Positions 25,200-33,887 of a stretch of 64,000 bases of DNA are shown one piece after another (the first letter of the stretch is position 1; each line of letters starts with the position of its first letter). The DNA lies in contig NZ_CP113975.1 in NCBI RefSeq assembly GCF_026870155.1, positions 1,612,001 through 1,676,000 of the forward strand, given 5' to 3'. The translations under genes were made by a program, and so were the position numbers. Origin of the DNA: Flavobacterium marginilacus. GTDB taxonomy: Bacteria; Bacteroidota; Bacteroidia; Flavobacteriales; Flavobacteriaceae. The notes beneath the pieces were generated by a model, which worked only from the letters and a program-made list of their open reading frames with translations, did no database searches and was not told where the DNA came from.

Positions 25200-28100
25200 A
25201 TGTTAGACAAGATTATACAATTTAGCATAAAGAACAAGTTTGTTATACTGCTCTTTACCCTCGTGCTTTTGGCATGGGGCAGTTATTCCATCAAGCAGTT
25301 ACCGCTTGATGCTTTACCTGATATTACCAATAATCAGGTGCAGATTATTACCACGGCACCTACACTTGCCAGTCAGGAAGTGGAACAGTTAATTACCTAT
25401 CCGTTGGAACAGGTCGTAAAAACCATTCCGAAAGTAATAGAACTGCGGAGTATTTCGCGCTTTGGGCTTTCGGTTGTAACAGTTGTTTTCAAAGAAGACG
25501 CAGACATTTATTGGTCAAGAGAGCAGATTTTTCAAAGAATAAAAGCGGCGGAGGAAAATATTCCAAAGTATGCTGGTTCACCGGAATTAGCACCAATATC
25601 TACAGGACTTGGCGAGATATTTCAATATGATGTCTATGCCAAAAAGGGTTATGAAGACAAGTACGATGCCGTAAAACTCCGAACCATTCAGGACTGGATT
25701 ATCATTCCACAGTTACAGGGTGTTGAAGGTGTCGCCGATGTAGGAAGCTGGGGCGGAAAACTAAAACAATACGAAATAGCCGTTGACCCTAACATGCTCA
25801 ACAGTCTGGGAGTAACTATTACAGAGATTTTTGATGCTTTAGAAAAAAACAATCAAAATACGGGCGGGGCTTATATCGAAAAAGATGAGTACGCCTATTT
25901 CATTCGCGGAGTCGGAATGGCATCAGGAATCACCGATCTGCAGAATGTGGTAATCAAAAACAGAAACGGCGCGCCGGTGTTGGTTCGTGATGTGGCCACT
26001 GTGCGCGAAGGAATTGCACTGCGTTACGGAGCATCGACAAAAGATGGTAAAGGCGAAATTGTCTGCGGATTGGTATTAATGCTGAAAGGCGAAAACTCCA
26101 GTGCTGTTGTTAAAAGAGTTAAAGAAAGAATGGAGCAGATCAACAAATCCTTACCCGAAGGAGTTGTTGCCGAGCCATTCATTGACAGAGGAAAACTAGT
26201 CAATAACGCCATCGGGACGGTGACCAAAAACTTAGTTGAAGGAGCTTTAATCGTAATCTTCGTTCTGATATTATTTCTCGGAAATCTTCGGGCCGGATTG
26301 ATCGTTGCTTCGGTAATTCCGCTGTCGATGCTTTTTGCTGTTATCCTTATGAATTATTTTGGCGTAAGCGGGAATCTAATGAGTTTAGGAGCGATTGATT
26401 TCGGAATCATAGTCGATGGTGCCGTAATTATTGTAGAAGCTACAATGCATCATTTGGCAAAAATCAAGAGAAAGAACGAACTGACTCAGGAAGAAATGGA
26501 CAGCGAAGTCTATTTATCAGCTTCCAAAATCAGGAACAGTGCGGCCTTTGGAGAAATCATTATCTTGATTGTATATCTGCCAATTTTGGCACTGGTGGGA
26601 ACAGAAGGGAAAATGTTTCAGCCAATGGCTCTGACCGTTGGATTTGCCATTATTGGAGCTTTCGTTTTGTCATTGACTTATGTGCCAATGATGACTTCTT
26701 TGTTTTTATCCAAAAAAACAGAACACAAAACCAATTTCAGTGACCGAATGATGAAGTGGTTCGAAAGTAAGTATACCCCGATTCTGAATAAAGCGTTGGG
26801 AATGAAAAAAACGGTTCTATTTGTTTCAATAGGTTTGTTCGCTGTCGCCTTATTTACTTTCCAGAATATTGGAGGCGAATTTATACCGACGATTGAAGAA
26901 GGTGATCTGGCTTTTGAAACCAGAATAATGACCGGAAGTTCGTTAACGTCAATGATAAAAACGACGACCGAATGTGAAAAAATATTAAAGGCAAAATTCC
27001 CGGAAATAAAAACTATTGTGACAAAAATAGGAAGCGGTGAAATCCCAACCGATCCTATGCCTATTGAAAATGGGGATATTATTATTGTTCTAAAAGACAA
27101 AAGCGAATGGAGCAATTATGAAAACTGGGAAGAAATTGGAGAAGCAATGAAAAAGGAGATTCAGGATAATTTACCTTTTGTCAATATTGAAGTTTCCCAG
27201 CCTATCCAGATGCGTTTCAATGAACTGATGACGGGAAGCCGAAGCGATATTGCGATTAAAATCTTCGGAGACGATCTGGAAGTTTTAGACACCAAAGCCA
27301 AAGAAATAATTTCAAAAATAAAAAAAATTGAAGGTATCGGTGATTTAAAAGCGGACAAAGTAACCGGTTTACCGCAAATAACTGTCAAATACAATTATCA
27401 TAAAATCGCTTTGTACGGATTGAACATCAGTGATATCAATCAGATTATCCGCTCGTCATTTGCAGGAGAAAGTGCCGGCAGGATATATGAAGAAAGCAAA
27501 CGTTTTGACATTGTAGTCCGGCTGAATCAGGACAATCGTACGGATATTTCGGATGTTAGTAACTTGTTTATTCCATTGCCAAACGGACAGCAGATTCCGC
27601 TTTCACAGGTGGCGACAATCAGTTACGAGCAGGGTCCGGTTCAGGTAGCCCGTGAAGACGGAAAACGACGAATCACCGTCGGCTTAAACGTTCGCGGACG
27701 CGATATCAAAAGTGTTGTAGAAGAAATTCAGGAGAAACTAGAAAACAACTTTAAGCTTCCTGTCGGTTATTATGTGACGTATGGCGGGCAGTTTGAAAAT
27801 CTTATCGAGGCCAATAAAAGGCTTTCGGTAGCACTTCCTATCGCATTAGGATTAATTATGGTTTTGCTGTATTTCACTTTTAACAGTATCAAGCAGTCCT
27901 TATTGATTTTTACGGCCATTCCGCTTTCGGCTATTGGTGGTGTCTTTGCGCTTTGGTTACGTGGAATGCCGTTTAGTATTTCGGCAGGAATTGGTTTTAT
28001 TGCGTTGTTTGGTATTGCAGTTTTAAACGGAATCGTACTGATTTCTTATTTCAATCAGCTTAAATCGGAAGGTATTACCGATCCGCTGCAGCGCGTTTTA

Positions 28101-29519
28101 ATCGGAACCAAAACGCGATTGCGTCCCGTTTTAATGACGGCAGCCGTGGCTTCTTTAGGATTTATGCCAATGGCGTTATCCAACAGCGGCGGTGCCGAAG
28201 TACAAAAACCTCTGGCAACCGTGGTTATCGGCGGACTGATTTCAGCAGCATTGCTTACGCTGATTGTATTACCGATACTTTATCTTTTATTTGAACGTGG
28301 AATTAAAAGAAAAAACAAAATGAAAACTCCAATAATTACAGTAATTATTTTATTGATAAGCGCTTTTTCTTTTGCCCAAAATACCCAGACGGTAACTTTG
28401 GAGCAGGCAGTTTCATTGGCAAAAAACAATAATGCCACTTTGAAAATAGCTGATAAGGAAATCGAAAAGCAGAACGCTTTGAAGAAAACCGCTTTTCAGC
28501 CGGATCCTCTGCAGATTCAGTATCAGGGAGGGCAGTTCAACAGTGCTGCTTATGATCATAATGTATCGGTACAGCAGTATTTCCCTATTGGAAAAATAAC
28601 GAAAGCCAACAGACAGCTGCAGGAAGAACTCGCAAAATTGGCCGAAAAAAATAAAGCGATATCCGAATATGAAATTGAAAAAGCGGTGACTCTGGCCTAT
28701 TATCAATATTTATACGGCATTGAACTGCAAAAACTGAACAACGAACTGAATACGATTTATACCAAATTTCTTAAGAATGCAGAACTGCGTTTCAAGACTG
28801 GGGAAAGCGGTAATATCGAAGTCATCAGTGCCAAAGCCAAAGTGAAGGAAATCGAAACTATCAAAGCACAGATTGAGTATGATTTGGTTATTTACCAAAA
28901 GCAATTGCAGTATTTTGTGCAGAGTGAAAATGTTGTTATTCCCGACGCAGCTTCTTCATTACAGTACAAAAAGGCAATAAAAACAGAAGCTTCTGCAGCA
29001 GAAAATCTAGTAGACGATTATTATTCGCAGCAGATTTTGGTCAGCCAAAAAGAAACAGATGTTTTTAAGGCACAGAAAATGCCTAAACTTGGATTGGGTT
29101 ATTTTGCTCAAACTATTGATACCAAATCATTGTTTCAGGGATTTACGGCGGGTTTGCAGATTCCGCTTTTTGGAGGTGTAAATTCGGCCAGAGCCAAAGC
29201 ATCTGAAATCAGTGTTTTGCAGTCACAAATGGAACTCGATCGAAATAAAGCAGCGCTAAAACTGAAAAAAGAAGAACTGCAGAATGAGTTTGACAAACAG
29301 CAAAAGACACTGCAGTATTATCAAAAAGAAGGTTTGGAATACGCAGACCAGATTATCAATACAGCGCAAAAAAGCTATGCTAATGGCGATATGAGTTATT
29401 GGTCGTACATCAGTTTTCTGAATCAGGCGATTGACATCAAAAAGCAAAATGCCGAAGCGGTTAATTTGTACAATCAAAGTGCTATCGAACTGCAATTCCC
29501 ATCCATTCCTAACAATTAA
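25200..29519 (+). CDS. CusA/CzcA-type heavy-metal RND pump fused to a TolC-like outer membrane domain
   Basis: 1439 residues. Residues 1-1040 are a complete HME-type RND transporter with 12 membrane segments. The first segment follows LDKIIQFSIKNKF, and TM4 carries the proton-relay block GAIDFGIIVDGAVIIVEA. Periplasmic domains lie between TM1-2 and TM7-8. From Met1041 the frame continues without a stop into MKTPIITVIILLISAFSFAQ, a signal-peptide-like segment, then a TolC-type domain (about 1060-1439) with long coiled helices. Inner-membrane pump and outer-membrane channel are thus one polypeptide. It would export monovalent (Cu/Ag) or divalent (Zn/Co/Cd) metal ions; which is unclear. The adaptor gene begins 10 bp after the stop. 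Confidence 0.88.
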   Translation: MLDKIIQFSIKNKFVILLFTLVLLAWGSYSIKQLPLDALPDITNNQVQIITTAPTLASQEVEQLITYPLEQVVKTIPKVIELRSISRFGLSVVTVVFKEDADIYWSREQIFQRIKAAEENIPKYAGSPELAPISTGLGEIFQYDVYAKKGYEDKYDAVKLRTIQDWIIIPQLQGVEGVADVGSWGGKLKQYEIAVDPNMLNSLGVTITEIFDALEKNNQNTGGAYIEKDEYAYFIRGVGMASGITDLQNVVIKNRNGAPVLVRDVATVREGIALRYGASTKDGKGEIVCGLVLMLKGENSSAVVKRVKERMEQINKSLPEGVVAEPFIDRGKLVNNAIGTVTKNLVEGALIVIFVLILFLGNLRAGLIVASVIPLSMLFAVILMNYFGVSGNLMSLGAIDFGIIVDGAVIIVEATMHHLAKIKRKNELTQEEMDSEVYLSASKIRNSAAFGEIIILIVYLPILALVGTEGKMFQPMALTVGFAIIGAFVLSLTYVPMMTSLFLSKKTEHKTNFSDRMMKWFESKYTPILNKALGMKKTVLFVSIGLFAVALFTFQNIGGEFIPTIEEGDLAFETRIMTGSSLTSMIKTTTECEKILKAKFPEIKTIVTKIGSGEIPTDPMPIENGDIIIVLKDKSEWSNYENWEEIGEAMKKEIQDNLPFVNIEVSQPIQMRFNELMTGSRSDIAIKIFGDDLEVLDTKAKEIISKIKKIEGIGDLKADKVTGLPQITVKYNYHKIALYGLNISDINQIIRSSFAGESAGRIYEESKRFDIVVRLNQDNRTDISDVSNLFIPLPNGQQIPLSQVATISYEQGPVQVAREDGKRRITVGLNVRGRDIKSVVEEIQEKLENNFKLPVGYYVTYGGQFENLIEANKRLSVALPIALGLIMVLLYFTFNSIKQSLLIFTAIPLSAIGGVFALWLRGMPFSISAGIGFIALFGIAVLNGIVLISYFNQLKSEGITDPLQRVLIGTKTRLRPVLMTAAVASLGFMPMALSNSGGAEVQKPLATVVIGGLISAALLTLIVLPILYLLFERGIKRKNKMKTPIITVIILLISAFSFAQNTQTVTLEQAVSLAKNNNATLKIADKEIEKQNALKKTAFQPDPLQIQYQGGQFNSAAYDHNVSVQQYFPIGKITKANRQLQEELAKLAEKNKAISEYEIEKAVTLAYYQYLYGIELQKLNNELNTIYTKFLKNAELRFKTGESGNIEVISAKAKVKEIETIKAQIEYDLVIYQKQLQYFVQSENVVIPDAASSLQYKKAIKTEASAAENLVDDYYSQQILVSQKETDVFKAQKMPKLGLGYFAQTIDTKSLFQGFTAGLQIPLFGGVNSARAKASEISVLQSQMELDRNKAALKLKKEELQNEFDKQQKTLQYYQKEGLEYADQIINTAQKSYANGDMSYWSYISFLNQAIDIKKQNAEAVNLYNQSAIELQFPSIPNN

Positions 29520-29529
29520 TATATTCATT

Positions 29530-30726
29530 ATGAAAAATATAATAATCAATAAAATATTTCTGCTCTCCATTTCTTTTTTTCTTCTGGTTTCCTGCGGTCA
29601 AAAGAAAACAGAAGAAGAACATGAAGAAGAACAATCCGAAACGGAAGTTGCATTAACCAAAAAACAAGTCGAAACCATCGGGATTGAAACAGGCAGTCTT
29701 GAAATGAAAAATCTCAATACCGTCATCAAAGCCAATGGTTATACGGCCGTTCCGCCACAAAACCGAGCAGATGTTTCGACACTGATTGGCGGTGTGGTAA
29801 AAGATATTTTTGTTTTGGAAGGAACCTATGTCACCAAAGGTAAAACACTGGCAACCCTTCAAAATCTGGAAGTTTCCGGAATGCAGGAAGAATATCAGTC
29901 GGCAGCAGCAAATATTGAATACTTGGAGCAGGAATTCATACGTCAAAAAACACTGAGCGAAGAAAATGTCAATCCGCGAAAAACGTTTCAGGAAGTAAAA
30001 TCAAAACTTGCTTCTGAAAAAGCCAAAGCACAGGCGGCCAAAAATAAACTGCAGGCACTGAATGTAAATCCGAAAGGCAGTACGTCTTTGGTTCCAATTG
30101 TCGCTCCAATCAGCGGTTATGTGGGTAAAATCAGCATCACCAAAGGCGCATTTGCAGACACTGGGATCACGCTTTTTGAAGTGGTCGACAACAGCCAGAT
30201 GCACCTTGATCTGAATGTATTTGAAAAGGATTTGGGCAAAATCTCCATCGGTCAGGAAGTCGATTTTATATTGACGAATCAATCGAATAAATCCATCAAA
30301 GGAAAAATATTTGGCATCAATAAATCATTTTCCAATGAAAGTAAGACAGTTGATGTACACGCTAAAATCAATCCGGGTAATACTAAAGATTTGATTCCTG
30401 GAATGTATGTGGCAGCGAACATCAATATTTCGAACCAGACTGTTCCTGCACTGCCTAAAGATGCAGTTGTAAAAAACGGAGATAAGTATTTCATCTACAT
30501 TCAGGAAGACCAGCACGAAGAAGTTTCTAAAAAGGAAGGTAATCGCAAAGAAGAAGCTCATAATGAAATTCATTTCAAAGCAGTTGAAGTTGCTGTAGGA
30601 ACAACCGATTTGGGCTATACCGAAGTAAAACTGATTGAAGAAATTTCATCTGATGCTAAAATCGTAGTTAAAGGTGCTTATTATTTATTGGCACAATCAA
30701 AAGGCAGCGGCGAACACGCAGATTAA
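29530..30726 (+). CDS. RND efflux periplasmic adaptor (CusB/CzcB-type lipoprotein)
   Basis: 398 residues from ATG 29530; an in-frame start 99 bp upstream lies inside the previous gene and lacks a signal. The N-terminus is a lipoprotein signal with Cys22 (FLLVSCGQ), followed by an acidic/His stretch (EEEHEEEQSE). The membrane-fusion layout is clear: barrel-sandwich halves around DIFVLEGTYVTKGKTL and PIVAPISGYVGKI, a helical hairpin between (about 120-170), a beta-barrel domain (about 225-300), and a membrane-proximal domain with a His/Glu-rich insert (DQHEEVSKKEGNRKEEAHNEIH) that may bind metal. It links the fused pump and channel and may hand metal to the pump. Confidence 0.9.
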   Translation: MKNIIINKIFLLSISFFLLVSCGQKKTEEEHEEEQSETEVALTKKQVETIGIETGSLEMKNLNTVIKANGYTAVPPQNRADVSTLIGGVVKDIFVLEGTYVTKGKTLATLQNLEVSGMQEEYQSAAANIEYLEQEFIRQKTLSEENVNPRKTFQEVKSKLASEKAKAQAAKNKLQALNVNPKGSTSLVPIVAPISGYVGKISITKGAFADTGITLFEVVDNSQMHLDLNVFEKDLGKISIGQEVDFILTNQSNKSIKGKIFGINKSFSNESKTVDVHAKINPGNTKDLIPGMYVAANINISNQTVPALPKDAVVKNGDKYFIYIQEDQHEEVSKKEGNRKEEAHNEIHFKAVEVAVGTTDLGYTEVKLIEEISSDAKIVVKGAYYLLAQSKGSGEHAD

Positions 30727-30807
30727 AAACTAGAAAAGATAATGGAAGGCATAAAATATTCGTGTCTTCCATGTATTTTCACATACAGCTCTCATGATTT
30801 TATTTAC

Positions 30808-31002
30808 AACCTGAGTTCGATTATTAATACGCTGATTTTATTGATGTTTATAATCCTGCAAGGTTTTTTTAGCCTTGTAGGTATTGCTATTAATAAGTTA
30901 TACCTACAAGGTCATGAAAAAGACCTTGCAGGATGAATCGAAAAGAATATAAGTTGCTGATTGTCTGTTTTATAGCTATAAAATATTAATCGAACTCAGG
31001 TT
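30808..31002. mobile_element. MITE-like element with IS982-type ends
   Basis: The 195-bp element has perfect 16-bp terminal inverted repeats: AACCTGAGTTCGATTA at 30808-30823 and its complement at 30987-31002. The IS982-type ends at 36413 and 37426 read AACCTGAACTCGATTA, differing at only two positions. No transposase is present, so it would need one in trans. It fills most of the 337-bp gap between the adaptor and AraC genes. No other gene is seen in the gap; a 64-codon frame there is judged spurious. Confidence 0.65.
30853..30934. repeat. Long inverted repeat inside the MITE-like element
   Basis: ATCCTGCAAGGT (30853-30864) and CCTTGTAGGTA (30873-30883) are mirrored by TACCTACAAGG (30901-30911) and ACCTTGCAGGAT (30923-30934), giving an 82-bp imperfect hairpin. 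The RNA from either strand would fold strongly and could end the metal operon transcript. Confidence 0.7.
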
Positions 31003-31051
31003 TACATAAAGTCTGTAAAAAATCATTGTCATTAAAGTAGTTTGAATTTCT

Positions 31052-31059
31052 TAACTTTG
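31052..31059 (+). promoter_or_regulatory. -7 box immediately before the AraC-family gene
   Basis: TAACTTTG matches TAnnTTTG and ends 4 bp before the ATG at 31064. If used, transcription would start at or near the A of the start codon, giving a leaderless mRNA. No clean -33 element at standard spacing. Confidence 0.45.
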
Positions 31060-31063
31060 CAGA

Positions 31064-31942
31064 ATGAAAGACAATAAAACACGAATAGTTTCCGAGTTTA
31101 ACAATCAGTTAAAACTGAAAGGTTTTAAAGCATTTCAGATTGAAGATGACAGCGAAGCCACACGAAACTACAGCAGAAAAGACTTCTTTAAAATATGCCT
31201 GACAACCGGCAAAAGCAAAATTCATTATTCAGATAAAACTTTTGAACAAGACGGGACTATTTTATTCTTTGGAAATCCGCATATTCCCTATTCGTGGGAA
31301 ACGCTGACTACCGAATATATTGGTTATACCTGTCTGTTTTCAGAGGATTTTTTAAAACAGATTGACCGCTCGGAAAGTCTGCACCAATCCGCATTTTTTA
31401 AAATTGACGGAACGCCGGTATTAAAAATTTCCGAAGAGCAGCGTTTGTTTCTCAATACTATTTTTCAAAAAATGATCGATGAACAAAAAAGCAGCTATGT
31501 TTTTAAGGATGAACTCATTCGCAGCTACATCAGCTTGATCATACACGAAGCTTTAAAGTTACAGCCTTCGGAAAATTACAATCAAAATAAAAATGCATCT
31601 TCCAGAATAACAGCTGTTTTCCTCGAATTGTTAGAGAGACAATTTCCTGTCGAAACCAGCGAAAATCCGTTGCAGCTAAAAACCGCGCAGGACTATGCAC
31701 AAAATCTGAATGTGCATGTCAATTATCTGAATCGTGTGGTCAAAGAAGTTACCGGAAAGTCCACTACGACCCATATCACCGAAAGAATTGTGGCAGAAGC
31801 AAAAGCTCTGTTACAGCATACCGATTGGAATATCGCAGAGATAGCCTACGCCCTAGGCTTTGAATATCCTACTTACTTCAATAATTTCTTCAAAAAAATA
31901 ACGGGTACAAATCCAAAATCAATTCGCGAAGTGATGGTTTGA
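31064..31942 (+). CDS. AraC-family transcriptional regulator
   Basis: 292 residues. The N-terminal cupin-like sensor (about 25-170) contains GTILFFGNPHIPYSWE. The C-terminal double helix-turn-helix (about 205-292) contains TAQDYAQNLNVHVNYLNRVVKEVTG and WNIAEIAYALGFEYPTYFNNFFKKITG, the standard AraC/XylS signature. It probably activates the cupin and alpha/beta hydrolase genes that follow. A 15-bp motif repeated at 21-bp spacing overlaps its stop codon and lies just before the cupin promoter, which fits binding by this type of regulator. The inducer is unknown. The gene starts 61 bp after the MITE-like element. Confidence 0.9.
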   Translation: MKDNKTRIVSEFNNQLKLKGFKAFQIEDDSEATRNYSRKDFFKICLTTGKSKIHYSDKTFEQDGTILFFGNPHIPYSWETLTTEYIGYTCLFSEDFLKQIDRSESLHQSAFFKIDGTPVLKISEEQRLFLNTIFQKMIDEQKSSYVFKDELIRSYISLIIHEALKLQPSENYNQNKNASSRITAVFLELLERQFPVETSENPLQLKTAQDYAQNLNVHVNYLNRVVKEVTGKSTTTHITERIVAEAKALLQHTDWNIAEIAYALGFEYPTYFNNFFKKITGTNPKSIREVMV

Positions 31943-31971
31943 TTATCTTAATTTTTGGTTTGATAATCTTT
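31936..31971 (+). promoter_or_regulatory. Candidate AraC operator (direct repeat, 21-bp spacing)
   Basis: GGTTTGATTATCTTA (31936-31950) and GGTTTGATAATCTTT (31957-31971) match at 13 of 15 positions and start 21 bp apart, two helical turns. AraC-type regulators bind such repeats. The proximal copy ends 23 bp before the -7 box at 31995, where it would contact polymerase. Confidence 0.55.
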
Positions 31972-31994
31972 AGCCCGCCCGTAATTTCCCGACA

Positions 31995-32002
31995 TACCTT
32001 TG
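31995..32002 (+). promoter_or_regulatory. -7 box for the cupin gene
   Basis: TACCTTTG fits TAnnTTTG, 32 bp before the ATG at 32035. There is no -33 TTG at the usual distance, consistent with an activator-dependent promoter served by the repeat at 31936-31971. Confidence 0.5.
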
Positions 32003-32034
32003 CCTTAGATTATAAAACCAAAAATCGATAAAAA

Positions 32035-32460
32035 ATGAAAACAGATAATAACGAATCCATTTTTCCAAAAGGAGAAAAATTACCCGGTGATTGGTTCTCC
32101 GGAAATGCCTTTTTATCGCCATTGATAAGTAAGGACAAAAACAACAATTTTTCTGCCGGAGCAGTAACTTTTGAACCTAACGCAAGAACAGTCTGGCATA
32201 CGCACCCAAAAGGTCAGGTATTGCTCGTCATTGAAGGCACTGGATTGTATCAGGAAAAAGGAAAATCGGCGCAATTTATCAAAAAAGGCGATGTCATAAA
32301 CATTCCCGAAAACACCGAACATTGGCACGGAGCAACAGCAGCGACTAAAATGGTTCACATCGCCATCACCAATTTTAAAGATGAAAAGCAAGTAACCTGG
32401 CTTCAGCCCGTATCAGATGATGATTTTGCAGAAGCAAACACAGCGGCATCTGAAAAATAA
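32035..32460 (+). CDS. Cupin-domain protein
   Basis: 141 residues, one cupin barrel. The first cupin motif is seen as TVWHTHPKGQVLLVIEGTG (two His and later Glu/His metal ligands), the second as INIPENTEHWHGA. These residues normally hold Mn, Fe or Zn. There is no signal peptide, so it is cytoplasmic. It resembles small cupins linked to carboxymuconolactone-type or quinone-handling proteins, but no reaction can be assigned. It sits between an AraC regulator and an alpha/beta hydrolase and is probably induced together with the latter. Confidence 0.85.
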   Translation: MKTDNNESIFPKGEKLPGDWFSGNAFLSPLISKDKNNNFSAGAVTFEPNARTVWHTHPKGQVLLVIEGTGLYQEKGKSAQFIKKGDVINIPENTEHWHGATAATKMVHIAITNFKDEKQVTWLQPVSDDDFAEANTAASEK

Positions 32461-32689
32461 TTAAAAACAGTCCAATTTGTTAGTTTAAGTACAGTCGGGA
32501 ACTCTTAGTATATCCCGACTACGCCGATAATGGCATGTTTTGACATCCCAATATCCGCAGACTTGTGTCATTACCCCTGTGTGGGAATAACAATGTTGGG
32601 TGTACTTGCTGAGTGAAATATTGGTGCTGGCTATGATTGGACTATTTTGAATTCACTTTTGGCATAAAAATCATTAAATTTTACTATCA

Positions 32690-33739
32690 ATGAAAAAGAT
32701 ATTTCTAATGGCAATGATGTTCTTGATAATCGGACAATCTTTTGCACAAAATAAAAAAACGAAAACAAATTCAAAAAAAATGAACACAACAGAACATTAT
32801 ACTTTTCAGTTAAGCGAAAAAGTAACAAGAACAGCAGTAACGTTTAAAACTCGTTACGGTATTACACTTTCAGGCGATTTATATCTGCCTAAAAACTCTG
32901 AAAACATACAGTTGCCAGCATTGGCAATAAGTGGTCCTTTTGGCGCGGTAAAAGAGCAGTCATCAGGTTTATATGCAAATCAAATGGCGGAAAGAGGTTT
33001 TGCAGTTGTAACATTTGATCCTTCCTATACGGGCGAAAGCGGAGGCGAGCCACGTAATATCGCATCACCAGACATCAACACCGAAGATTTTAGCGCTGCT
33101 GTCGATTTTCTGGGACTCCAAAAAAATGTAGACAGAAATAAAATTGGCATCATCGGAATTTGCGGTTTTGGCGGTTTTGCGTTAAATGCTGCAATTGTTG
33201 ACAAGCGTGTCAAAGCAGTTGCCACTACCAGTATGTATGATATGTCGAGAGTGCTTGCCAAAGGCTATTACGATAAAATGACCGCAGAAGAACGTACAAA
33301 AGCATTTGAAAAAATGAGTTTTCAGCGCTGGACCGATGCCGAAAATGGTACGCCGGCTTTTCCTGCAGTACATCTGCCAGCAAAATTAAACGGTGATGAA
33401 CCACAATTTATAAAAGAGTATTTCGACTATTACAAAACATCAAGAGGCTACCACGAACGTTCATTAAACTCCAACAAAGGCTGGACAATTACCAATGCTC
33501 TGTCTTTTATGAATATGCCGCTGCTGACATACATCAAAGAAATTTCTCCGCGTCCGATGCTTTTAATTGCGGGTGAAAATGCACACTCCCGTTATTTCAG
33601 TGAAGATGTCTATAAAATGGCATCCGAACCCAAGGAACTAATGATAATTCCTAATGCAGTTCACGTAGATTTGTATGATAAAGCGGATATTATTCCATTT
33701 GATAAATTAGACACTTTCTTTAAAACAAATCTGAAGTGA
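32690..33739 (+). CDS. Alpha/beta hydrolase with cysteine nucleophile (dienelactone-hydrolase-like)
   Basis: 349 residues with a signal peptide ending at S-F-A-Q (about 20). The hydrolase core contains SGPFGAVKEQSSGLYANQMAERGF and FDPSYTGESGGEP. The nucleophile elbow reads GIICGFGG-like (G-I-C-G-F-G), with Cys instead of Ser, as in dienelactone hydrolases. The acidic residue is likely in MLLIAGENAHS and the catalytic His in NAVHVDLYD. This matches a group of bacterial alpha/beta hydrolases that keep the Cys; their substrates are unknown. A terminator hairpin follows. Likely part of the AraC-controlled unit. Confidence 0.82.
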   Translation: MKKIFLMAMMFLIIGQSFAQNKKTKTNSKKMNTTEHYTFQLSEKVTRTAVTFKTRYGITLSGDLYLPKNSENIQLPALAISGPFGAVKEQSSGLYANQMAERGFAVVTFDPSYTGESGGEPRNIASPDINTEDFSAAVDFLGLQKNVDRNKIGIIGICGFGGFALNAAIVDKRVKAVATTSMYDMSRVLAKGYYDKMTAEERTKAFEKMSFQRWTDAENGTPAFPAVHLPAKLNGDEPQFIKEYFDYYKTSRGYHERSLNSNKGWTITNALSFMNMPLLTYIKEISPRPMLLIAGENAHSRYFSEDVYKMASEPKELMIIPNAVHVDLYDKADIIPFDKLDTFFKTNLK

Positions 33740-33808
33740 TAAAAACTTTTTTAATGGTTACATATACAACTAATGCTGTATATCAACATTGAAATTTTAA
33801 TTCAAAAA

Positions 33809-33845
33809 CAAAAGCCTGCAAATTGAATGATCTGCAGGCTTTTGT
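33809..33845 (+). terminator. Terminator after the alpha/beta hydrolase gene
   Basis: CAAAAGCCTGCA (33809-33820) pairs with TGCAGGCTTTTG (33833-33844), a 12-bp perfect stem with A- and T-rich sides, so it may work in both directions. Confidence 0.7.
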
Positions 33846-33887
33846 CTTGGCTAAACTTAAAATAGTACTGCCTAATATAAACAAGAA

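Noticed and set aside
29431..29529. N-terminal extension of the efflux adaptor
   Set aside because: It lies within the pump gene and hides the lipoprotein signal that begins at 29530.
30742..30936. 64-codon open frame after the efflux adaptor gene
   Set aside because: It runs into the MITE-like inverted repeat, has no ribosome-binding site of note and no protein-like composition.
32469..32643. Inverted AGTCCAAT / ATTGGACT pair around the gap between cupin and hydrolase genes
   Set aside because: Arms of only 8 bp over 175 bp occur easily by chance; no IS-like content and no other sign of mobility.
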